DNA from: CF-46 sp963760735
GTDB lineage: Bacteria; Chloroflexota; Limnocylindria; Limnocylindrales; CSP1-4
Assembly: GCA_963760735.1 (NCBI GenBank)
Contig: CAVXEB010000007.1
Location: 248,001 to 312,000, forward strand
DNA length: 64,000 bases
Reading direction: 5' to 3'
Shown here: positions 26,783 to 32,942 of the stretch, piece after piece
How positions within the stretch are numbered: position 1 is the first letter of the stretch
Layout: every line of letters begins with the position of its first letter
The notes under the pieces: generated by a model
Seen by the model: only the letters and a program-made list of their open reading frames with translations
Told to the model about the DNA's origin: nothing
Database searches by the model: none
Translations under genes and position numbers: made by a program

Positions 26783-29132
26783 CCGACGTGTAGGTCGCGG
26801 TGAGGCTCTTGCCCGCGAGCGGGACCGTGACGTTGTGGGACGCGGCGCCACCGTCGGACCACGACGCGAACGTGTACGTGACGCCGCTCATCGTCTGGGT
26901 CGGTGGCGCGCTCACGGTCTGGACGCTGTTGGCGAGCACGGTCTGCGTGAACGGTGCCGGCGCCGGTGCGCTGATCCCGACCCCGATCGACAGGCCGCTC
27001 GGCACGGTCGCGACGGACAGGCTCGCGGTCTTCGGCTGGATGTTCACGCTGGCCGTCCCCGTCCGGTTGGCCGAGTCCGTCGCCGTCAGCTGGACCTCGA
27101 GGTAGGACGGGTACTCATGATCGGGCGCCGTGAACGTGCCCGAGGCGACCCCGGGGATGGTCTGGACGACGTGCGTGTGACACGACGCCGGGCAGTGGTG
27201 GATGACGAATGTCCAGCTGAGCCGCGACGCCGGGATCGCCTGGCCGCCACTGTCGGTGGCGTGGCCGCTGTAGGCGATCGGGTCGCCGACGGCCCAGGTG
27301 AGCGAGGATCCGGGGGTGTCGATGACCGCGACCGGGGCGCTTCCACCGACGTTGATCGGGACCGTCGTCGTGTTCGTGGCGCCATGGCTGTCGGTGACCC
27401 GCAGCCCGACGTTGAAGGTGCCGGCCGTCGTGTAGGTCCGGCTCGCCGTCGCGAGGGTCGCGTCGCCGAACGTGCCGTTGCCGTCGAGGTCCCACGAGTA
27501 CGTCAGCGTCTCGCCGGGATCCGGATCGCTCGACCCGGACCCGTCGAAGTTGACGGTGAGCGGCGGGTTGCCGCTGGTCGGCGAGGCCTGGATCGCCGCA
27601 ACCGGCGGGTGGTTCGTCGCCGAGTAGGTGATCCGGTGGATCGTCCCGCCCTCGTGGTCGACGTAGAAGACGTCGCCGCCCGGCCCGATCTCCAGGGCGA
27701 CGGGGTTGGCCGCGGCCTGGACGAAATTCCGGATCTGGCCGAAGTCGGGCAGGCCGTTGCCGCCGGCCGGCACCGCCCAGATGCAGTTGCGCGAGTGGTC
27801 GGCGAAGAACAGCGCGTTGTTGTACAGCGCCGGGTAGGTCCCGGCCGCGCCATAGAACGCGATCCCGGTGATCGACGACGACCCCGGGTCGCACGTCTCG
27901 CTCGAAATGATCTTCACCTGGTGCTGGTACGAGAACATCGGCTGGATCAGGCCGGTCGGGGTGTTGTACAGCGACGTGCACAGGCTGAGGTTCGCCGCCT
28001 GGAAAGCGCCGTTGATGCCACCGCCCTCATAGCACGGCCAGCCGCCGTTCGCGGTGATCGCCGCCTTGGGATTGACGATCCGGTCGACCTCCTCCCACGT
28101 GTTCGCGCCGACGTCGCCGATCCAGACCTCGCCCGTCCCGGGCCGGAACGTGAAGCGGAACGGGTTCCGGAAGCCGATCGCGACGATCCGCCGGGCGTTC
28201 GCGCTCCCCGACAGCGGGTTGTCCGGCATCGCGGCGCCCGTCGTCGGATCGACACGGAGCAGGGCGCCATCGAGGAGGACGGGGCCGGAAGCCCGGCGGA
28301 GACTCTGGCTGCGCAGCATCCCGCCCTGGGCGCTCGGCGCGGTCATCGCGCCGCCGACCCCGCCCGGCGGGTCGCCGCACGGGTTCTTCTGCGTCGGACT
28401 GTTCGCGCTGCCGCCGCCTTGACCGTAGTCGACGAACGTGAAGCTCGCCCCGTCGCCGCCGGACACGTACAGCGCGCCATCGGGACCGAACCGCAGCTCG
28501 CCCACCGAATGGCTCGGGTACTGCTGGCACCAGTCGTTGATCAGGACCTGCTCGGCGCCGGTCGTCACGTTGATCCGGGACAGTCGACCGCTGATCGGAC
28601 AGCCGTCGGCGGTCGGGCCTGGTGGCGTCGGGCAGGCGTCGTTCCAGACGGGCGCCGTGCCGCCGATCATCGCGTCGTACGCGTAGAGGGCGTAGACGTA
28701 CGGCGTTGTCGGGAAGTTCGGGTCGAGCGTGAAGCCGAGGAGGCCACGGTCCCAGTAGTTGTCGACTGACGGGCTCAGGTCCTTGACGACGGTCGGCGTC
28801 GTCGCCGACAGGCTCGCGAAGACCTTGATCAGGCCGCTCTTCTCGGCGACGAACACACGACCGTCCGGGGAGAACCGGACGGAGGTCGGGAACGCCAGGC
28901 CGGAGAACGCGACCGAGTCGGTGAAGCCGCTCGGAACGGCAGCCGTCGAAACCTCCGCGGTCGAGACGCCACCTGTCGGGACGGTGCCTTCGGACATGAG
29001 GCGGCTCGGCCGGACGACCGGATCCGCGGCGACCGTGACGCTCGGGGCGATCGACTGGGAGCCGACGAGCCACGCCGCGACCAGGATCGACCAGAGGACA
29101 CGGGATTGACGGAACTCCCGCGGGCCTCGCAC
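24075..29132 (-). CDS. giant secreted sorbosone/glucose-dehydrogenase-like protein with PKD, Ig-like and NPCBM repeats
   Basis: About 1,685 residues. I choose GTG 29132, with AGAGGGG 7 bases upstream; GTG 29153 is the longer alternative. Signal peptide about residues 1-36. Domains in order: a GSDH-type six-bladed propeller (about 55-500, FSGLAFPTSVRFSPDGRVFV, GLLGFTLDPNF, IGFRNPFRFTF and DVFYVDHEGGTIHRI); a PKD domain (NHPPVAAIQAS to DSHGATN); an Ig-like stretch; then NPCBM, Big_5-like, Big_5-like, NPCBM, Big_5-like, Big_5-like, NPCBM. NPCBM modules are seen by YPKGLGAHAASDVRY and Big_5 by FSEPIDPTTVTTTNLTLTPN. The propeller may oxidise sugars with PQQ or simply bind them; the tail binds carbohydrate. 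No LPXTG or other anchor at the C-terminus. Confidence 0.88.
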   Translation of the reverse strand: MRGPREFRQSRVLWSILVAAWLVGSQSIAPSVTVAADPVVRPSRLMSEGTVPTGGVSTAEVSTAAVPSGFTDSVAFSGLAFPTSVRFSPDGRVFVAEKSGLIKVFASLSATTPTVVKDLSPSVDNYWDRGLLGFTLDPNFPTTPYVYALYAYDAMIGGTAPVWNDACPTPPGPTADGCPISGRLSRINVTTGAEQVLINDWCQQYPSHSVGELRFGPDGALYVSGGDGASFTFVDYGQGGGSANSPTQKNPCGDPPGGVGGAMTAPSAQGGMLRSQSLRRASGPVLLDGALLRVDPTTGAAMPDNPLSGSANARRIVAIGFRNPFRFTFRPGTGEVWIGDVGANTWEEVDRIVNPKAAITANGGWPCYEGGGINGAFQAANLSLCTSLYNTPTGLIQPMFSYQHQVKIISSETCDPGSSSITGIAFYGAAGTYPALYNNALFFADHSRNCIWAVPAGGNGLPDFGQIRNFVQAAANPVALEIGPGGDVFYVDHEGGTIHRITYSATNHPPVAAIQASPTSGNPPLTVNFDGSGSSDPDPGETLTYSWDLDGNGTFGDATLATASRTYTTAGTFNVGLRVTDSHGATNTTTVPINVGGSAPVAVIDTPGSSLTWAVGDPIAYSGHATDSGGQAIPASRLSWTFVIHHCPASCHTHVVQTIPGVASGTFTAPDHEYPSYLEVQLTATDSANRTGTASVNIQPKTASLSVATVPSGLSIGVGISAPAPAPFTQTVLANSVQTVSAPPTQTMSGVTYTFASWSDGGAASHNVTVPLAGKSLTATYTSGGATTAYLSDLAYTTVANAWGPVEKDRSNGEKSAGDGLPLTLNGTVYPKGLGAHAASDVRYAMNGSCTSFTVKVGVDDEAGANGSITFRVLADGATLFDSGVMTGATATKTATVDVTGRTTLQLVLDPGADMNFDHGDWADAQLTCGGGGPPPDTTPPTVTGRTPAAGATNVAVSVRPTVTFSEPIDPTTVTTTNLTLTPNGGAAVAASVAYDGPSQTATLTPTSALATGTTYTVRVKGGPTGIADLATNRLVADATSTFSTAAAPDTTPPTVTGRTPAAGATNVAVSVRPTVTFSEPIDPTTVTTTNLTLTPNGGAAVAASVAYDGPSQTATLTPTSALATGTTYTVRVKGGPTGIADLATNRLVADATSTFSTASGGATTAYLSDLAYTTVANAWGPVEKDRSNGEKSAGDGLPLTLNGTVYPKGLGAHAASDVRYAMNGSCTSFTVKVGVDDEAGANGSITFRVLADGATLFDSGVMTGATATKTATVDVTGRTTLQLVLDPGADMNFDHGDWADAQLTCGGGGPPPDTTPPTVTGRTPAAGATNVAVSVRPTVTFSEPIDPTTVTTTNLTLTPNGGAAVAASVAYDGPSQTATLTPTSALATGTTYTVRVKGGPTGIADLATNRLVADATSTFSTAAAPDTTPPTVTGRTPAAGATNVAVSVRPTVTFSEPIDPTTVTTTNLTLTPNGGAAVAASVAYDGPSQTATLTPTSALATGTTYTVRVKGGPTGIADLATNRLVADATSTFSTASGGATTAYLSDLAYTTVANAWGPVEKDRSNGEKSAGDGLPLTLNGTVYPKGLGAHAASDVRYAMNGNCTSFTVKVGVDDEAGANGSITFRVLADGATLFDSGVMTGATATKTATVDVTGRTTLQLVLDPGADMNFDHGDWADAQLTCGT

Positions 29133-29256
29133 CGCACCACCCCTCTTCGGCACAACTCGCAGTCGCGTCGCGACCCTAGCCGATCAGAGCAGTCGCTGCC
29201 GGGCGTTCCTGCATGGATCCGATGCGTGAACGCAACGACCGGGACGGAGTTGACGA

Positions 29257-30219
29257 TCAGGGGCTGTAGGAGACCTGCACCGTCAGGAAGTCGAGCCGGA
29301 TGTCCTTCCCCGATCGATCCGACACGTCCGTGAGCCGGACGCGGAAGTTGGTGTTCGAGAAGTCGGAGCCGGACCAGCTTGACCGGCCCCAGAGGTCCGT
29401 CGCTCCGCCAAGCGTGAAGGTGGCGATCCCGACGCTCGTGAGGTTGGCGAACCGTGTCGCCGTTGTCCACGTCGCGCCGCCGTCCCAGGACAGCTCCGCG
29501 CAGATCCACGAGGTCCCCGAGTTGTTGTTCAGGCCCGCCCCGAGCTGGACCTGGATCCCGTTGACGGACGAGACTGTGGCCGGCACGCCGAGCCCGAAGT
29601 CCCACCAGCGGTGGCGGTCCTTGCCCGGATCGGTGCAGCTGAGGGTCGTGTTCGTGCCCGTGCCGGCGTCGAGGGCGTTCGCGTTGTCGTTGACGCAGGC
29701 GTTGGCCGCCGTCGTTTCGTAGCCGTTCCCGTCACCGCCGGTGTCGGCAACATTCGAGGCTGCGGTGCAGGCCTTGAAGCCGGTCGAGGTCGCGCCGAGG
29801 GTGACCACCGCGGACGCCTGGTTGCTGTTCGCGCTCCGCCAGTTCTGGAACACGCTCCGGAGCACGTAGAAGTACGTACCGTTGGCCGTCGGGGCGTTCG
29901 TCGTCGTGACCGTCGCGCGCGGGGTGACCGACGCGACGACCGTGTACGGGCCGCCGGACACCGTTGCGCGCTGCACGTCGTAGCCGGACGCGTAGACGTC
30001 GGGTGTCGCCGTCCACGACAGGGTCACGCTCGAGCCGCCGGTCGCGGTCAACGCGGTCGGCGGGTCGAGGATGTCCGTCGTGATCGTCTTCGACGCCGAC
30101 GCGGCGTCCGTGAAGCGGGCCAGGGACAGGTCGATCGTCGCGCCGACGCCCGTGCTGGCGGTGAGCGGCATCAGGGCGACGGCGAGAATGGCCGCGACGA
30201 GGCTGCGGGGCGGACGCAC
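29257..30219 (-). CDS. secreted fibronectin type III-containing protein of the SipW locus
   Basis: 320 residues from GTG 30219, two bases after the stop of the signal peptidase gene. Signal peptide about 1-28 (SLVAAILAVALMPLTASTGV). Then a short TasA-like beginning (ATIDLSLARFTDAASASKT), an FN3 domain (about 48-140: PPTALTATGGSSVTLSWTA, YDVQRATVSGGPYTVV, TYFYVLRSVFQNW) and a C-terminal beta-sandwich domain (about 145-320) with WWDFGLGVPATVSSVNGIQV and WICAELSWDGGATWT, resembling adhesin or discoidin-like folds. It is probably processed by the neighbouring peptidase and displayed on the surface. No anchor motif. Confidence 0.75.
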   Translation of the reverse strand: MRPPRSLVAAILAVALMPLTASTGVGATIDLSLARFTDAASASKTITTDILDPPTALTATGGSSVTLSWTATPDVYASGYDVQRATVSGGPYTVVASVTPRATVTTTNAPTANGTYFYVLRSVFQNWRSANSNQASAVVTLGATSTGFKACTAASNVADTGGDGNGYETTAANACVNDNANALDAGTGTNTTLSCTDPGKDRHRWWDFGLGVPATVSSVNGIQVQLGAGLNNNSGTSWICAELSWDGGATWTTATRFANLTSVGIATFTLGGATDLWGRSSWSGSDFSNTNFRVRLTDVSDRSGKDIRLDFLTVQVSYSP

Positions 30220-30221
30220 GG

Positions 30222-31016
30222 TCAGCGGGTGCTCCCGGGCTTCCGATTCCGCATCCCCCAGCGCACCCGGCGGTTCCGCAGGTCGCGGCTCCGGGCGATC
30301 TGCTCGCGGGCGTTCGGCCGGGGCAGCGAGGCCGGGTCGAGGAGCAAGGGCGTCCGGGTTCCCGGAGCGACGATCCGGAGGACCATGCCGCCGGTGACGG
30401 CCGGGATCAGCATCGGCGGCGGGGCGACGACGGTTCGCGGTTGGCCGGGAACGCCGTCCTCGAGGGAGGCGCCGGCCGGGACGGACCGGCTGCCGGTCTG
30501 GGGCGCCGGCTCGAGCGACTCGAGGAGCCAGGCGACCGCGAGCAGCGTCGCTCCGACGCCGACGACGAAGACGACCCCGACCGGGATCGACAGGAGCGCC
30601 AGGAGGTAGCCCATGAGCGGGATCGCGACCTCGACCCGGCCGATGATCGCCGACGCGGGCACGAGGGAGGGATCGGGGTCCGGGTTGGCATCGCCCTTCG
30701 TCCGGATCCAGCGTCCGTCGGAGCGATCGACGACCTCGACGATCCGGTGGGTGAAGATCGCGTTCGCCTCGGTGATCCGCATCGAGACGACGTCGCCCGC
30801 GGCGAGGGTCGCCGGGTCGACCGGGGCGGTGACGACAGCGGAGCCGAGGGGGATCCCGGGCTCCATCGAGGCGCCGCCGATGGCGATCGTCTGGCGGCCG
30901 GTGAGCGGGACGACCTTCCCGAGGACGATCCCGAACAGGACGACCAGGACGACGACGACCAGGGCGACGTCGACGATCCGACGCAGCCACACCGTGGCCG
31001 CCGCGAGGATCCTCAT
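30222..31016 (-). CDS. SipW-type (ER/archaeal-like) signal peptidase I
   Basis: 264 residues. ATG 31016 is preferred because GGAGGG sits 6 bases upstream; GTG 31019 is adjacent. One N-terminal membrane helix (about 15-35), then the catalytic Ser in IGGASMEPGIPLGS, the His that replaces Lys in this subfamily in IFTHRIVEV, and the Asp-rich RTKGDANPDPD box. A second hydrophobic region follows (about 130-165), and then an unusual extra tail of about 100 residues. SipW-type peptidases mature TasA/CalY fibre proteins. Genes on both sides encode secreted proteins with TasA-like beginnings, which fits that job. Confidence 0.88.
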   Translation of the reverse strand: MRILAAATVWLRRIVDVALVVVVLVVLFGIVLGKVVPLTGRQTIAIGGASMEPGIPLGSAVVTAPVDPATLAAGDVVSMRITEANAIFTHRIVEVVDRSDGRWIRTKGDANPDPDPSLVPASAIIGRVEVAIPLMGYLLALLSIPVGVVFVVGVGATLLAVAWLLESLEPAPQTGSRSVPAGASLEDGVPGQPRTVVAPPPMLIPAVTGGMVLRIVAPGTRTPLLLDPASLPRPNAREQIARSRDLRNRRVRWGMRNRKPGSTR

Positions 31017-31152
31017 CACTGTCCCTCCAGGAGCGGATGTCGTGACCGGTCCGCGGGTCGGAGCCGGTCCACCCGGGACGCCGGGCGAGCGTCCCGATCG
31101 GGTGTATCGCCGCCATCGGTGACGGCGGCCGGGTGGTCCCGGAAGGGCCGAG

Positions 31153-31182
31153 CTGCGGCCCGCCCCGGAGGGCGAGCCGCAG
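31153..31182 (-). terminator. hairpin between tasA-like gene and signal peptidase gene
   Basis: Stem ctgcggc (31153-31159) with gccgcag (31176-31182), extended by cgcc/ggcg-type pairs to about 12 bp, loop of 6, starting 28 bases after the tasA-like stop. No T-run. It could lower transcription of the peptidase relative to its abundant substrate. Confidence 0.5.
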
Positions 31183-31209
31183 CCGGTGGTGCAGCCGGAG
31201 AAGTCGTGG

Positions 31210-31803
31210 TTACGGGTTGTTGGCGGTCTGCTCGGCGTTGAACGTGAACGTCGCGGCAGAGGTCGCCCCCTGGAGGCTGTCCGGAGCGGACAGCGGCAGG
31301 CTGACGCGGAAGCACAGGATCTCGCTCGTGCCGGCGTTGAGGTTGCGGTCGCCGGCCTGCGCGCCCTGGGTGACGCTGCCGAACGCGGAGCCGTTCAGGT
31401 TGGCCGGACCGGCGATCGTCGTCCCGTTGAAGGCGCCGCAACCGCCGCCCGAGTCCTCGGTCTTGACCGTCAGCTGGATGGCCGTGCCGAGCGCATTCGT
31501 CGCGACCGTCGACATCGAGTAGCGGAGCTGGGCCGTGCCGCCGTTGTGAACGGTCAGGGACTGCGTGTTCACGTCACCCGGCATCATCGGGTTGATCGCT
31601 GCGAAGGCCGTCGGGTTGACGCTGATGTCGATCGTCCCGGCCGTGAAGTTCCACGTCGACTGGGCATTGGCCGTGAACTGCGCGAGCGAGATCGAGCCGG
31701 CGCCGATCGTCAGCATCGAGACCGCGGCGAGCAGGGCGACGATCCCGCGCCGGCGCTTGCGCCGGCGCTCGATGCGATTGTCGACGACGAGTTCCTGATC
31801 CAT
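31210..31803 (-). CDS. TasA/CalY (camelysin)-like secreted fibre protein
   Basis: 197 residues from ATG 31803, with AAGGGGA about 9 bases upstream. A strongly basic N-terminus (RIERRRKRRRG) precedes a hydrophobic signal (VALLAAVSMLTIGAGSIS) and the cleavage region LAQFTANAQSTWNFTAGTID. This begins the same way as TasA and camelysin, where the mature chain starts with a beta-strand just after the signal. DISVNP, MMPGDVNTQSLTVHNGGTAQLRY and CFRVSLPLSAPDSLQG are the family-like jelly-roll segments. Two Cys (GGGCGAF and ILCFRV) could form a disulfide. Expected to polymerise into extracellular fibres after cleavage by the linked SipW-like peptidase. First gene of its transcript. Confidence 0.82.
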   Translation of the reverse strand: MDQELVVDNRIERRRKRRRGIVALLAAVSMLTIGAGSISLAQFTANAQSTWNFTAGTIDISVNPTAFAAINPMMPGDVNTQSLTVHNGGTAQLRYSMSTVATNALGTAIQLTVKTEDSGGGCGAFNGTTIAGPANLNGSAFGSVTQGAQAGDRNLNAGTSEILCFRVSLPLSAPDSLQGATSAATFTFNAEQTANNP

Positions 31804-31857
31804 GCGAATGAGTCCCCTTCCCGTGTGATGGCCGTGAGCCGGCGAGCAATGCCGAGT

Positions 31858-31926
31858 CGTCACGCCCGGACGGACGTGGCGGGCCGGTCGGGCAGGAGGC
31901 AGTCGCGGTTGCCCGAACGGGTGACG
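31858..31926 (-). promoter_or_regulatory. possible three-way-junction mRNA leader of the tasA-like gene
   Basis: Three nested perfect helices can form in the 5' region about 55 bases before the start codon: P1 cgtcac (31858-31863) with gtgacg (31921-31926); P2 cgggca (31889-31894) with tgcccg (31910-31915); P3 gcccg (31864-31868) with cgggc (31880-31884), directly abutting P1. It matches no riboswitch consensus I know. GC-rich sequence forms stems easily, so this is a candidate only. Confidence 0.3.
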
Positions 31927-32063
31927 CCGTTCAGACCGGATTAACCGGCCGAACCGGGGAGGTCGCTACGGGACCACGGGACCAGCCCGAGCCGTACCTT
32001 GGTCCCATCCGGTTCCGTGAAGACCCGGACGCGGCGGTCCGGTGCACGTGGACGACGGCCGGT
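31927..32063 (-). other. intergenic region upstream of the tasA-like gene
   Basis: Together with 31804-31926 this forms a 260-base gap between the crotonase and tasA-like genes. It should contain the tasA-like promoter. I see ggttaatccggt (minus strand, near 31940-31951) but no convincing -35/-10 pair and no small gene. Confidence 0.4.
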
Positions 32064-32942
32064 TCAGGCTCCGCCGGCCCGTGGTTCGCCGGCCGGATCG
32101 GCGGCCGCGCCCGGCTCGGGGCCACGACCGGCGTCGGCGAGCCGCTCGTCGTATCGGCGGTCACGCCACGCCAGGGCGGCCTTCAGGCCATCGCTTCGGA
32201 CGATCGCGTCGAACTCGCGCGCCGTCGTGCTCATGTTCACGAACGACTGCAGGTCCAGGCCCATCTCGACCGCGGTCGCGAACCCGGCCGCGTCCATCGC
32301 CCGGTTCAGCATCAGCTTCGTCGGGACCATGACGTCCGGCGGAACGCGAGCCAGACGATCGGCCAGCTCGTCGACCGCGGCCGCGAGGCCGTCCGTCGGC
32401 ACGACCCGGTTGACGAGGCCGATCCGTTCGGCCTCCGTCGCGTCGACGAGGTCGCCCGTCAGCAACAGCTCGCGCGACTTCTTCTGGCCGATGACGAACG
32501 GCATCAGGAGCGTCACTGGTGCCGATCCGAAGCGGATCTCCGGCTCGCCGAGGCGGGCGTCGTCGGCGGCGACAACCAGGTCGCAGGCCATCGCGAGCTC
32601 GAGGCCGCCCGCCAGCGCATAGCCGTGGACCTGGGCGACGACCGGCTTCGGGCACGACCAGACCGCCAGCGTGGCCTCGACGTCGCGGGCGAGGACGTCG
32701 CGCCAGCCCCAGGCAGTATCCGGCGCCGCCTCGGACAGGTCGTAGCCCGAGCAGAAGGCCCGGCCCGCACCGGCGATCGCGATCACCCGGACCCGGTCGT
32801 CGGCGGTGGCCTCGGCGATCGCATCGACGAGGGCGTCGCGCAGCTCGGCCGAGATCGCGTTCAGCTTGTCGGGGCGATTGAGGACGAGCCGCACGCCCCA
32901 CGACGTCGCCTCGCGGCGGAGGACCGGCTCCGCCGCCGTCAC
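32064..32942 (-). CDS. enoyl-CoA hydratase/isomerase (crotonase) family protein
   Basis: 292 residues, GTG start overlapping the stop of the upstream CoA ligase (GTGA). Crotonase fold. LNRPDKLNAISAELRDAL at the N-terminus, the oxyanion-hole segments AGAGRAFCSGYDL and YALAGGLELAMACD, and GEPEIRFGSAP, where classic hydratases place their second catalytic Glu. It should hydrate or isomerise an acyl-CoA during fatty-acid or branched-chain breakdown. It forms a three-gene unit with the ligase and an acyl-CoA dehydrogenase. The C-terminal 25 residues are Gly/Pro/Ala rich. Exact substrate not predictable. Confidence 0.9.
   Translation of the reverse strand: MTAAEPVLRREATSWGVRLVLNRPDKLNAISAELRDALVDAIAEATADDRVRVIAIAGAGRAFCSGYDLSEAAPDTAWGWRDVLARDVEATLAVWSCPKPVVAQVHGYALAGGLELAMACDLVVAADDARLGEPEIRFGSAPVTLLMPFVIGQKKSRELLLTGDLVDATEAERIGLVNRVVPTDGLAAAVDELADRLARVPPDVMVPTKLMLNRAMDAAGFATAVEMGLDLQSFVNMSTTAREFDAIVRSDGLKAALAWRDRRYDERLADAGRGPEPGAAADPAGEPRAGGA

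Noticed and set aside
24114..28769. 1,551-codon open frame on the plus strand opposite the giant secreted gene
   Set aside because: It is a repeat-driven shadow: composition is Arg/Gly/Asp only, and the minus frame has clear GSDH, PKD and NPCBM domains.
31858..31926. c-di-GMP-I riboswitch before the tasA-like gene
   Set aside because: It has a GGGCAACC stretch but not the GCAAAGCC core or GNRA tetraloop; kept only as an unnamed structured leader.
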